Shown in pieces: positions 8,390 through 16,586 of a stretch of 45,842 nucleotides of DNA. The stretch comes from Actinomycetales bacterium (lineage in GTDB: Bacteria > Actinomycetota > Actinomycetes > Actinomycetales > Microbacteriaceae). The translations under genes were made by a program, and so were the position numbers. Position 1 is the stretch's first letter, and each line of letters opens with the position of its first letter. The notes under the pieces were generated by a model, which saw nothing but the letters and a program-made list of their open reading frames with translations, did not search any database and had not been told where the DNA came from. The DNA lies in NCBI GenBank assembly GCA_015655445.1, contig JAATFA010000009.1, positions 1 to 45,842 of the forward strand, given 5' to 3'.

Positions 8390-9724
8390 ATGACCTCGAA
8401 GAGACAGATGCATTTCGGCGTCTCGCTCGGCGACAGCGGCGTGCACCCCCGTGCCTGGCGGCTGCCGAGCAGCCGCAGCAGCCAGACGCCGAGCATCGCC
8501 CACTTCATCGACCTCGCGAAGACCGCCGAGCGCGGGCTCTTCGACATGGTGTTCACGGCGGACGGGCTCGAGCTCAACCGCGACCGCATCGCGACCGAGC
8601 AGCCGTGGCGCGAGTTCGAGCCCCTCCTGCTCATGTCCGCGCTCGCGGTCTCGACCGAGCGCGTCGGACTCGTCTCGACGGCGTCGACGACCTTCAGCGA
8701 GCCGTACAACATCGCGCGCATGTTCGCGACCCTCGACCACATCTCCGGCGGTCGCGCGGCGTGGAACGCCGTGACCTCGCATCGCGGCGCCGAGAACTTC
8801 GGCATGGCCGAGGTGCCCGTGCACGAGGTGCGGTACGCGCGAGCGACCGAGTTCATCGAGGTCGTCATCGCCCTGTGGGACTCGTGGGAGCCCGACGCGA
8901 AGGTGCACGACGTCGAGAACGGCGTCTATGCCGACCCGAGCAAGATCCACGAGATCGACTACGTCGGCGACGTGTTCTCCGTGAAGGGCCCGCTCAACAT
9001 CTCGCGGACACCCCAGGGGCGCCCCGTGATCGTGCAGGCGGGGTCCTCCTCCTACGGGATGGAGCTCGGCGCGAAGTACGGCGAGGTCATCTTCACCGCG
9101 CAGAGCGACATGGCCGAGTCCGTGCGGTTCTACCGGCAGATGCACGAGCTCGCGGCCACGTTCGGCCGCGGCGAGAACGAGCCGCTCATCCTCCCGGGCA
9201 TCAGCCCCATCGTCGCCCCCACCGAGGCGGAGGCGAAGGAGCTCTTCGAGACGCTCACCGACACGATGCCGCGCGAGTTCATGATCCAGATGGCGAGCGA
9301 CGCGCTGCACGTCGACCTGGGCGGCTACGACGTCGGCGACACCGTGCCGGAGTCGATCCTGCCGGACCCGAAGGAGGTCGAGGGCCACCAGAGCAGGTAC
9401 ACGATCTTCCGCGCATGGGCCGTCGAGGACGGGCTCACCATCCGGCAGCTCGCGCAGCGCTCCGCCGCGCACGGGCACTGGCTCATGGTCGGATCCGGCG
9501 AGCAGATCGCCGACATCCTCCAGGAGCGCTTCGAGGCGTACGGGGCGGACGGCTTCAACATCGTGCCGCAGGCGCTGCCGCTCGTGCTCGAGAACTTCGT
9601 CGACCACGTCGTGCCGATCCTCCAGGAGCGCGGCCTCTACCGCACCGAGTACGAGGGATCCACGCTGCGCGAGCACCTCGGCCTGCCCGTGCCCGAGAAC
9701 GCCTGGACGATGCAGCACGCGTGA
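8390..9724 (+). CDS. LLM-class FMN-dependent monooxygenase, NtaA/SnaA/DszA family (copy 1)
   Basis: A 444-residue TIM-barrel monooxygenase of the NtaA/SnaA/DszA/SoxA (DmoA) branch of the luciferase-like superfamily, which uses FMNH2 from a separate reductase and O2. Signatures are FIDLAKTAERGLFDMVFTAD near the N-terminus, DHISGGRAAWNAVTSHRGAE, and GRPVIVQAGSSSYGMELGAK. A GAGGAAG site precedes the ATG. It is the first gene after the binding protein (37-nt gap) and likely shares its transcript. Known relatives attack nitrilotriacetate, EDTA, dimethyl sulfide, dibenzothiophene sulfone and similar C-N or C-S compounds; the substrate here cannot be read from sequence. Confidence 0.9.
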   Translation: MTSKRQMHFGVSLGDSGVHPRAWRLPSSRSSQTPSIAHFIDLAKTAERGLFDMVFTADGLELNRDRIATEQPWREFEPLLLMSALAVSTERVGLVSTASTTFSEPYNIARMFATLDHISGGRAAWNAVTSHRGAENFGMAEVPVHEVRYARATEFIEVVIALWDSWEPDAKVHDVENGVYADPSKIHEIDYVGDVFSVKGPLNISRTPQGRPVIVQAGSSSYGMELGAKYGEVIFTAQSDMAESVRFYRQMHELAATFGRGENEPLILPGISPIVAPTEAEAKELFETLTDTMPREFMIQMASDALHVDLGGYDVGDTVPESILPDPKEVEGHQSRYTIFRAWAVEDGLTIRQLAQRSAAHGHWLMVGSGEQIADILQERFEAYGADGFNIVPQALPLVLENFVDHVVPILQERGLYRTEYEGSTLREHLGLPVPENAWTMQHA

Positions 9725-9779
9725 CGCGGGGCCACGCGCGGGACAGACACGCGGGAGACCGCGGTAGAGGAGGGAGGCG

Positions 9780-11096
9780 ATGCCCGATCGCCGCATCCGC
9801 CTGGGATACTTCGCCCAGTTCGGCGCCGGCGGCACGTGGCGCCGGCCGGACAGCGGCATCGAGGGGGCGCTCGGGTTCGAGTACTGGAGGCGGATCGTGC
9901 AGCGGCTCGAGGAGGCGCGCTTCGACTTCTTCTTCCGCGGCGACCTGCTCGCCGCGAACCCGAGCACGGACGACGCGTTCGCGAGCTATTTCGAGCCGCT
10001 CACGCACGTCGCGAGCCTCATCGGCGTCACCGAGAGCATCGGCCTCGTCGCGACCGTCTCGACGAGCTTCACCGAGCCGTTCAACCTCGCGCGCGCGATG
10101 GCCACGATCGACCACTTGAGCGCCGGACGGGCCGGCTGGAACCTCGTCACGAGCGGCCTCGGCGCCGAGAACTTCGGGAGCGCGCCGCTGCCGAACGAGT
10201 TGGAGCGCTACGCGCGCGCCGAGGAGTACCTCGAGGTCGTGCGCGACCTCTGGGGCAGCTGGCGCTCCGACGCCGTCATCGTCGACCGCGAGCGCGGTCG
10301 GCGCTTCGACGCGAGCAGGGTGCACGCGATCGACCACCACGGCGCGCACTTCGACGTCGCCGGCCCTCTCAACGTCGCGCGGTCCCCGCAGAGCCGCCCG
10401 GTGCTCTTCCAGGCCGGCGGATCGGATCGGGGGCGCCAGTTCGCCGCCTCCTTAGCCGAGGTGACCTTCTCCGCCTCGCCCGAGATCGAGCACGCGATCC
10501 GGTACCGCACCGACATGCGCGCACGGCGCGCGGCCCTCGGCCTGGACCCGGACGGCCTCATCGTCATGCCGGGCACGGGCGCCGTCATCGCGAGGACCGA
10601 GTCGGAGGTCGACGAGCTCAAGGCGTACATCCGCGACCAGTACGACCTCGAGGCGGGGCGGAGGAGCCTCGCGGCCCAGCTCGGGATCGTGCTCTCCGAC
10701 CTCGAGCTGGACGAGCCCATCCCCCCCGAGCGGCTCGTCGGGGCCGGCGAGCACGCCGCACGCGTCGGACGCGCGAAGGTGCACGCGGTCTTCGCCGCGC
10801 GCGACGGGGTCACGCTGCGCCAGGTGATCGTCGAGTCGATCGCCACGGGCGGCCACTGGCAGCTCTTCGGCACCCCCGTGCAGATCGCCGACCAGCTGCA
10901 GGAGTGGTTCGAGCGGGGCGCCGCCGACGGCTTCATGCTCTCCCCCGGCACCTACATGGACGGACTGTGGCTCTTCCTCGACGAGGTCGTGCCGATCCTC
11001 GCCGAGCGCGGCCTCGTCGCCACCGAGTACGAGGGCGGCACGTTCCGGGAGAACCTCGGCCTCGTCCCGATCCCCGGCGACGCGAGGCGTCCCTGA
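9780..11096 (+). CDS. LLM-class FMN-dependent monooxygenase, NtaA/SnaA/DszA family (copy 2)
   Basis: A 438-residue paralogue of the preceding monooxygenase, clearly diverged but with the same landmarks: FNLARAMATIDHLSAGRAGW, NLVTSGLGAENFG and RPVLFQAGGSDRGRQFAA. A strong GGAGGGAGG lies just before the ATG. Its stop overlaps the start of the class II aldolase-like gene by one base, so these are coupled. Two enzymes of the same family side by side suggest two oxidation steps on one compound, or the same step on related compounds. Confidence 0.9.
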   Translation: MPDRRIRLGYFAQFGAGGTWRRPDSGIEGALGFEYWRRIVQRLEEARFDFFFRGDLLAANPSTDDAFASYFEPLTHVASLIGVTESIGLVATVSTSFTEPFNLARAMATIDHLSAGRAGWNLVTSGLGAENFGSAPLPNELERYARAEEYLEVVRDLWGSWRSDAVIVDRERGRRFDASRVHAIDHHGAHFDVAGPLNVARSPQSRPVLFQAGGSDRGRQFAASLAEVTFSASPEIEHAIRYRTDMRARRAALGLDPDGLIVMPGTGAVIARTESEVDELKAYIRDQYDLEAGRRSLAAQLGIVLSDLELDEPIPPERLVGAGEHAARVGRAKVHAVFAARDGVTLRQVIVESIATGGHWQLFGTPVQIADQLQEWFERGAADGFMLSPGTYMDGLWLFLDEVVPILAERGLVATEYEGGTFRENLGLVPIPGDARRP

Positions 11097-11785
11097 TGGC
11101 CTCGGACGACGAGCTCCGGCTCGCGGCCCGCGTCGAGGTGTGCGTGACGCTGCGCGTGTACGCGGAGCTCGGCTACGAGTGGGGGACGGCGGGGCACATC
11201 ACCGTGCGCGACCCGGTCGACCCCGGGCTCTTCTGGGTCAACCCGCTCGGCGTGCCGTTCCGCCTCACGAGGGCGAGCGACATCGTCCTCGTGGACGGCA
11301 CGGGCGCCGTGCTCAGCGGGCGGCACCGGATCGCGGGCTTCGCAGCGCAGCACAGCGTGCACCGGGCGCGGCCGGACAACAACGCCGTCGTGCACGTCCA
11401 TTCGCCGTGGGGCTTCATGTGGTCGTCGTCGCCCGCGCCGCTCGAGCCCCTCGACGACGACTCGGCCGCCATCCACGGCCTGCAGGCGGTCTCCCTCGAC
11501 CTCTCCGAGGACGCCGGGGAGGCGCTTGGCGATGAGGCGCGCATCCTCATCCGCAAGGCGCACGGCTTCCTGACCGTCGGTGCGACGCTCGCCGAGGCGT
11601 CGTGGTACCTCATGGTCGCGGAGCGCGCCGCACGAGCGCAGCTCGTGCTCGAGCGTCACGGCCGCCGCGAGTGGGTGTCGGAGCCGTGGCTGTCCCGGTG
11701 GAGGCTCACGCCCGAGTTCGCGGCGGAGGAGTTCGCGCAGCACGGCGACTACGTCCGCGCCGCGTGCCCGGAGATCTGGGAGTGA
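11096..11785 (+). CDS. Class II aldolase/adducin family protein
   Basis: A 229-residue protein with the class II aldolase/adducin fold. The zinc-binding histidines H100 and H102 (VVHVHSPWG) and H156 (KAHGFLTVG) are present, as is the HRARPDNNAVVHVH context. The catalytic Glu of fuculose-1-phosphate aldolase (E73) aligns to a glycine near residue 81, so classic retro-aldol chemistry is uncertain; a lyase, epimerase or decarboxylase-type reaction is possible. It starts inside the stop of the monooxygenase gene and its stop overlaps the MFS start (GTGA), so it belongs to the same operon and probably acts on the oxygenation product. Confidence 0.82.
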   Translation: MASDDELRLAARVEVCVTLRVYAELGYEWGTAGHITVRDPVDPGLFWVNPLGVPFRLTRASDIVLVDGTGAVLSGRHRIAGFAAQHSVHRARPDNNAVVHVHSPWGFMWSSSPAPLEPLDDDSAAIHGLQAVSLDLSEDAGEALGDEARILIRKAHGFLTVGATLAEASWYLMVAERAARAQLVLERHGRREWVSEPWLSRWRLTPEFAAEEFAQHGDYVRAACPEIWE

Positions 11786-12999
11786 GGCGCGCGCTTCGAT
11801 TCGCGCCCTTCCGCCTCTGGATCATCGCCTCCTTCGTGGGCAACACCGGCACGTGGATGCAGCGCGTCGCGCAGGACTGGATCGTCGCGGCCGACCTGAC
11901 CGACGGCTCCGGCGCCGCGCTCGGGCTCGTGGGCGCGCTCCAGTTCCTCCCCTCGCTCGTGCTCAGCCCGATCGTCGGCCACCTCGCAGACCGGTATCCG
12001 CAGCGCCGCCTCATCGCCGCCGCGCAGGCGTGCGGGCTCGTCGTCGCGACCGCGCAGGGGGCGCTCATGCTCGCCGGCCTGCTCGAGCTCTGGCACGTCT
12101 ACGTGCTCGCGCTCCTGCTCGGCGTCGTGAGCGCGTTCGACGCGACCCTGCGCCAGACGGTCGTCGACGAGCTCCTGCCGCGTCCGCTCGTGCCCGTGGG
12201 CGTGAGCCTCAGCGCGACGGCGTTCACCCTCGCGGCTCTCGTCGGGCCAGCGGTCTCGGGCGCCGTCATCGCGGGAGCGGGAGCCGCGTGGGCGATGCTC
12301 GCGAACGCCCTCTCCTACGGGATCATGCTCGTCGTGGCGCTCGTCGTGCGGCCGGGGGGCGCGCGCGGTCCGGCCGCCCGCTCGACCGCTGGCGGACTGC
12401 TCGCGGGCGTGCGCTTCCTGCTCGCGCGGCGCGCGGTGACGGCCATGCTCGTGCCGCTCGTCGTGGTCTCCGCGATCGGGATGCAGCTTCCCATCACCTC
12501 GCCGCTCATGGCGTCGGTCGAGTTCCACCGCAGCGCGACGGGATACTCGATCCTCACCGCCGCGAACGCCCTCGGCTCGCTCATCGGATCGGTGCGCGCG
12601 ACGCGCGTGCCGCGGCCGACGCTGCGCTTCATCCTCGTCTGCGGCGGCCTGTACGGTGCGGGGGCGTCCGTGCTCGCGGTCATGCCGTCGCTGTGGACCT
12701 ACGCGGCCGTGCTCGTCGCGGTCGGCGTGTGCACGGTCGTCTTCACGACGGCGTGCCAGGTGTTCGTGCAGATGTCGGCGCCTGCGCCCATCCGCGGCCG
12801 CGTCGTCGCCGCGTACATCGCGATCTACCTCGGAACGGTGCCCGCCGGCTCGCTGCTCGTCGGATGGGTCGTCGAGGTCTCGGGCGCGCGCTGGGGCGTC
12901 GCGGTCGGCGGCCTTGCGAGCCTCGCGGCCGTGCTCGCGGTGGCGCCGTGGGTCGCCCGCGCGGCGCCGCCCGGCGTCGCCGTGCGCCGATCGGCGTGA
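11782..12999 (+). CDS. MFS transporter, EntS-like
   Basis: A 405-residue, 12-span major facilitator of the enterobactin-exporter (EntS) type, with FRLWIIASFVGNTGTWMQRV at the start and GHLADRYPQRRL in the loop after span 2. The GTG start at 11782 overlaps the previous stop as GTGA. As last gene of the operon it may export the substrate, a by-product or a toxic intermediate. It ends 6 bp from the stop of the convergent HutD gene. A second EntS-like transporter lies at 34.6-36.0 kb. Confidence 0.88.
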   Translation: MRRALRFAPFRLWIIASFVGNTGTWMQRVAQDWIVAADLTDGSGAALGLVGALQFLPSLVLSPIVGHLADRYPQRRLIAAAQACGLVVATAQGALMLAGLLELWHVYVLALLLGVVSAFDATLRQTVVDELLPRPLVPVGVSLSATAFTLAALVGPAVSGAVIAGAGAAWAMLANALSYGIMLVVALVVRPGGARGPAARSTAGGLLAGVRFLLARRAVTAMLVPLVVVSAIGMQLPITSPLMASVEFHRSATGYSILTAANALGSLIGSVRATRVPRPTLRFILVCGGLYGAGASVLAVMPSLWTYAAVLVAVGVCTVVFTTACQVFVQMSAPAPIRGRVVAAYIAIYLGTVPAGSLLVGWVVEVSGARWGVAVGGLASLAAVLAVAPWVARAAPPGVAVRRSA

Positions 13000-13005
13000 G
13001 CGGCG

Positions 13006-13644
13006 TCAGGCTCCGTGCGCCCGCGAGCCCGTCCGCTGCTCGGCGGGGGATGCCGGGGCCGGCGGCCGGCACGTCGCGATCGCGACGACGCCCGCGCCCC
13101 GGATCGCGACGCCTCCGCCGAGCACGGCGTCCCCGAACTCGAGGGGCACGCCGCGCGCGACGAGACCGGGCGTGAGCGCGACCGCCGCGATCGCGTCCGC
13201 AGGCGTCTCGAGGCGCCCCTCGACAATCACCGCATCGAGGGCGGGAAGCCCGTGCCCGCGGCGCACCATGAGGTTGAGGTCGTGGCTAGCGCTCGCGACC
13301 TCGACCGCCGTGACCTCGTCCTCCCCCGCGAAGGTCGCGGTCTGGAGTCGGGCGAGCTCGACGCGGGAGCCCGCGATATCGAGCACGAGGCCGTCCGGCC
13401 CGAGCGCCATGAGCGCACGATCGACGCCGGGCAGGCAGGAGAAGCCTCCCGGCCCCGCGATCGTCGCGATCGAGAGCCGCACGTCGTAGTCCCCGAACGA
13501 TGGCGAGCGGTACAGCTCCCTCGTCTCCCCGCCGCCGTTGGCCCAACGAGCGCGCGCGAGGGCGGCGAAGCGGATGGGGAGCACGTCTGCCACACCCCCA
13601 TCGTTCGGACTCGCCTCCTCTCCCGCCAGAGGCCGCGAGCACAT
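13006..13644 (-). CDS. HutD family protein
   Basis: A protein of about 212 residues of the HutD/Ves family, small cupin-like proteins; HutD is associated with control of histidine utilisation in Pseudomonas. The signatures LARARWANGGGETRELYR near the N-terminus, SIATIAGPGGFSCLPGVDR, and the central LVLDIAGSRVEL are clear. The ATG at 13644 has GGGACGG before it; a GTG at 13665 and a GTG at 13593 are possible alternatives. It follows the glycosidase-like gene on the same strand with a 51-nt gap. No hut genes are visible, so its partner here is unknown. Confidence 0.82.
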   Translation of the reverse strand: MCSRPLAGEEASPNDGGVADVLPIRFAALARARWANGGGETRELYRSPSFGDYDVRLSIATIAGPGGFSCLPGVDRALMALGPDGLVLDIAGSRVELARLQTATFAGEDEVTAVEVASASHDLNLMVRRGHGLPALDAVIVEGRLETPADAIAAVALTPGLVARGVPLEFGDAVLGGGVAIRGAGVVAIATCRPPAPASPAEQRTGSRAHGA

Positions 13645-13695
13645 GCCGTCCCAGATCTCGGACACTCGCGTCGGCGTCGCGTCGGCGGCGCACCC

Positions 13696-16374
13696 CTAGC
13701 CTGTGTAGCCGTTGGCGATCGAGACATCGTCGATGAGCGCGCGGAAGCCGCCGGCGGGCGCCGACTGCTCGTCGTAGTCGACGACGACGTGCGTGATCCT
13801 CTTGCCCGCGGCAACGCCGCCAACGACCGAGAGCACGTGGTTCCATGCGTCGACCGTGAGGTGGCCGCCCTGGCCGAGCCCGCTCAGGCCGTGGCCGTGC
13901 TGGTCAGTCGCCCCGAGGTTGCGCAGCACGGTCCCGTCGTCGAAGACGAGGTCGACGGCGACGTGCGTGCTCGAGGCGGCGTTCACCCCGCTCGACTGCG
14001 GGAGGATGAGGTACTGCAGCGTCGTGCCCGCGGTGACCGTGATGGGATGCGCGCTCAGATCGAACACCTCGGTGGAAGCGTAGTCGTGCGCCGCGGCGCT
14101 CGTCGAGCCCGAGAACACGAGATCCCGAGCTCCCGAGCGCGGTGTGCTCGTCGACACGGCGGTCGTGACCGCGCTCACGCCGCTCACGCCTCCAAGCGGA
14201 GCAGTGGCGCCGAGATGTGCGGCGACCGGCGGATCAGTCGCCTCGAAGCCGCTGTAGAGGCCCGGATCGTGCGGGCTCGAGAGCACCGTGTAAGGTCCGC
14301 CCGCTCCGAGGGCGTAGCCGTGCTGCAGGAGCGTCAGGTCGATTGTCTGCGCGGCCGAGAAGAGCGTCGACGCCTGTCCGTTGTTCACGACGAGGCCGTC
14401 GCCCGGGGCGAGGTACTCGGAATACGTCGAGGGATATGCGGCGTCGCGTGCCTCCGCGTTGACGAACTGGTACGGCGTCGGCCCGCCGACCCAGCCGATG
14501 ACGCCGAGCGCGATCATGCTCACGTCCGGGTATTTCACGTAGCCGAGCCCGGCCCCGCCGATCGACGGGTCGAACCCGTCGTACGACGGCACGCCGCTCG
14601 CGGGCACGGCGTCCTCGTGGCCGTGCACCCAGTAGTGGATGAGCCGATCCCGCAGATCCTGCGGGAGGTTCGGCACGGCGAGCGTCGTGAGCGTCGAGGC
14701 TGGCACGTTCCACGGCCGGAACGAGGAGAAGTGCGCCCCCGAGCCGCTGTAGTAGAACGTGTAGATCGTCGTCGGGTCGGGGTTCGAGAAGAACCATGCC
14801 CGCAGGTTCTGCATCTCCGTCGCCGATCTCTGCTGATAGGCCGTGACGTCCGCCGAGTGGCCGAGCTCCGCCGCTATGCGCTGCAGGAAGCCGACATCGA
14901 AGAGCCACGACGACACGTACTCGATGTCGTGCTCGTCGGAGGACGGGTTCGCGTTGTTGAGATCCCAGCTCGGATGCTGCTCCATGTAGTCGAGGAAGTT
15001 CTTCAGGAGCGGGTACACGGTCGCCAGGTCTGCCTGCGCGGTCGCCGCCTGGCTCGGATCGGCCTTCATCTGCTGGTAGAGGATCCAGGCTGTCTGCGCC
15101 ATGCGGGAGGGAAGGCGCTCCCCGCTGAAGCCGCCACCGCTCAGGATCTGGCTGAGCATGCCGATGAGCGACGCGAAGGCGTCCACGCGCTCGGCAGGCA
15201 CGTACGCGAGCGCCTGCATGCCGAACAGGCTGTCCCACGGACAGCTCGCGGCGAGGATCGGGTCCACGGTGTTGAATCCGGCCTGCAGAGCGGGCTTGCC
15301 GCATGAGACCTGTGGATAGCCGTAGGCGGGCAGGGGGGCCCACGTGCCCTGCGTCCAGTCGGTCTGGCGGTCGATCGGCTGCTGGACTACGAACGTCCAC
15401 GCCCGGTAGTACTTCGAGCGCTGCACGGCGGGGTTCACGTCGCGTCCGGGCGAGGTGCCGTTGGCGTTGACGCCCGAGATGCCGAAGCTCTGCGGCACCG
15501 GCACGGAGCGCAGCAGCGAGTCCATGACGGCCTTGGTCCGCACCGCCGCGGTCGCGAGCGACGAGACGAGGGCCGCGGCGGAGCGCTGCAGGCCGTCGGC
15601 CGGGGTCTCGGGCTTCACCCAGAAGCCGACGGAGGCGAACAGGTAGCCGGAGGTCATCGTCTCGGCGAGGCTCCACGACGTCTGCGACACCGTCGGAGCG
15701 CGCGTGAGCAGCGCGGGCCGACTGTAGAGAGGGTCGCTTCCGCTGCCCTGATAGAAGGTGACGACGTACCCCATGAGCGGGTCTGCGGCTGTCTGCACGT
15801 ACAGGGCGTCCGTGCTCGGGTCCCACGTCGCCGTCATCCCGTAGGAGAGCGCTCCCCCGATCGTCACATCGTGGGAGGTCGACGACGACACCTGGAGGTA
15901 GCGGACGAGGGAGGTCGTGCTCGCAAAGAGGTCGCCGCCGCTGATGTGGGCGCCGAGCACACTCCAGGTGCCCTGGAACTGGATCTGCCAGGGGAACCAG
16001 GTCGTGCACGGAGCGGACGCCGGGCACGCGTCGGGGGCGACCGGGGTTCCCCCAACCGGCCCGATGCCCGTCGTGAGGATCGAGGGATACCCGACGGGGC
16101 CGACGACGTAGCCGCCCACGTCGATGCCGAGGTCGCTGCCGATGGGCGCGCCCTGGCCGGCGCCGATCTCCCACCGACTGCCGGGATAGGAGTTCCAGCG
16201 CGGCTGCTGCGCGGTGCCGTCGGCGATGCTGTTGCTGTCGAACCCCGGGTCGCCCCCGAGCGTGACCGTCGGATCGACGGCGAGAGCCGGTGCGGCGGGC
16301 GCGACGAGGCTTCCGGCGCACGCGGCGAGCACAAGAGCGATGGCGAGGATCCCCCCGCGGCCGATGCGGATCAC
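13696..16374 (-). CDS. Exported (alpha/alpha)6-type glycoside hydrolase-like protein
   Basis: An 892-residue exported protein. The N-terminus has basic residues and a hydrophobic core, then lipobox-like LAAC (Cys19) and also ALA at 30-32, so it is either a lipoprotein or a cleaved secreted protein. Residues about 300-720 resemble helical-barrel glycosidases of the trehalase/amylo-glucosidase/GH63 type (SYDGFDPSIGGAGLGYVKYP, HYWVHGHEDAVP, SSWLFDVGFLQRIAAELGH). The last 150 residues look like a beta-sandwich carbohydrate-binding domain (RITHVVVDYDEQ, FRALIDDVSIANG). The GTG start has a perfect AAGGAGG before it. A LacI-type operator lies 29 bp upstream, consistent with sugar control. Exact family and substrate are not assigned. 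Confidence 0.6.
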   Translation of the reverse strand: MIRIGRGGILAIALVLAACAGSLVAPAAPALAVDPTVTLGGDPGFDSNSIADGTAQQPRWNSYPGSRWEIGAGQGAPIGSDLGIDVGGYVVGPVGYPSILTTGIGPVGGTPVAPDACPASAPCTTWFPWQIQFQGTWSVLGAHISGGDLFASTTSLVRYLQVSSSTSHDVTIGGALSYGMTATWDPSTDALYVQTAADPLMGYVVTFYQGSGSDPLYSRPALLTRAPTVSQTSWSLAETMTSGYLFASVGFWVKPETPADGLQRSAAALVSSLATAAVRTKAVMDSLLRSVPVPQSFGISGVNANGTSPGRDVNPAVQRSKYYRAWTFVVQQPIDRQTDWTQGTWAPLPAYGYPQVSCGKPALQAGFNTVDPILAASCPWDSLFGMQALAYVPAERVDAFASLIGMLSQILSGGGFSGERLPSRMAQTAWILYQQMKADPSQAATAQADLATVYPLLKNFLDYMEQHPSWDLNNANPSSDEHDIEYVSSWLFDVGFLQRIAAELGHSADVTAYQQRSATEMQNLRAWFFSNPDPTTIYTFYYSGSGAHFSSFRPWNVPASTLTTLAVPNLPQDLRDRLIHYWVHGHEDAVPASGVPSYDGFDPSIGGAGLGYVKYPDVSMIALGVIGWVGGPTPYQFVNAEARDAAYPSTYSEYLAPGDGLVVNNGQASTLFSAAQTIDLTLLQHGYALGAGGPYTVLSSPHDPGLYSGFEATDPPVAAHLGATAPLGGVSGVSAVTTAVSTSTPRSGARDLVFSGSTSAAAHDYASTEVFDLSAHPITVTAGTTLQYLILPQSSGVNAASSTHVAVDLVFDDGTVLRNLGATDQHGHGLSGLGQGGHLTVDAWNHVLSVVGGVAAGKRITHVVVDYDEQSAPAGGFRALIDDVSIANGYTG

Positions 16375-16402
16375 GCGAACCTCCTTGTTCGGAGGCCAGG
16401 CT

Positions 16403-16418
16403 ACCGAAACGCTTCGGT
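16403..16418. promoter_or_regulatory. LacI-family-type operator before the glycosidase-like gene
   Basis: ACCGAAACGCTTCGGT is a 16-bp dyad with a central CG and one mismatch between arms, the form of LacI/GalR-family operators. It lies 29 bp upstream of the GTG of the glycosidase-like gene, on top of the likely promoter or leader. No lacI-type gene is in the window, so the regulator must be elsewhere. Confidence 0.6.
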
Positions 16419-16504
16419 TGAGAGCAAGATCGGCGTTCGGTGCTCACGAGTGGGTCTCCGCCGGGCTTGTTGCGGTGCGTCGCTCGTGCAAGAGTGGACT
16501 GCAC

Positions 16505-16566
16505 GGCGATGGGGCTCGCCGGAGCGAGATCCGCTCGAACCGCCGTTCTCGGCTGATGGCACCTGT
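16505..16566 (+). promoter_or_regulatory. Fluoride (crcB motif) riboswitch aptamer
   Basis: The core matches the fluoride riboswitch in order. GGCGAT starts the aptamer and its GGCG (16505-16508) can pair with CGCC (16517-16520) as the pseudoknot. GGGGCT after GAT forms the 5' strand of P1. A variable hairpin GAGCG/CGCTC (16522-16536) follows, then AACCGCCG with stem GCCG-TTCT-CGGC (16542-16553), then the hallmark GGCTGATGGC, whose GGCACC (16558-16563) is the 3' strand of P1. P1 has one G-A mismatch and one G-U pair. It sits directly before an operon with two crcB genes and enolase, which confirms the call. A tentative promoter (TTGTTG at 16467, AAGAGT at 16490) is weak. Confidence 0.93.
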
Positions 16567-16586
16567 GACGAGAGGAGTCACAGGTG
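16560..16586 (+). promoter_or_regulatory. Expression-platform hairpin with SD in loop and start codon in stem
   Basis: CACCTGTGAC (16560-16569) and GTCACAGGTG (16577-16586) are perfect 10-bp arms around the 7-nt loop GAGAGGA, which is the Shine-Dalgarno of the first MutS-like gene. The GTG start codon (16584-16586) is the last triplet of the 3' arm. The first four bases of the 5' arm are also the 3' strand of riboswitch helix P1. The two helices therefore cannot form fully at once: fluoride-bound aptamer should free the start codon. No T-tract follows, so control is probably translational. Confidence 0.85.

Noticed and set aside
16560-16586. Intrinsic terminator as riboswitch output
   Set aside because: The hairpin is strong but no T-tract follows and the start codon is inside the stem, so translational control fits better.
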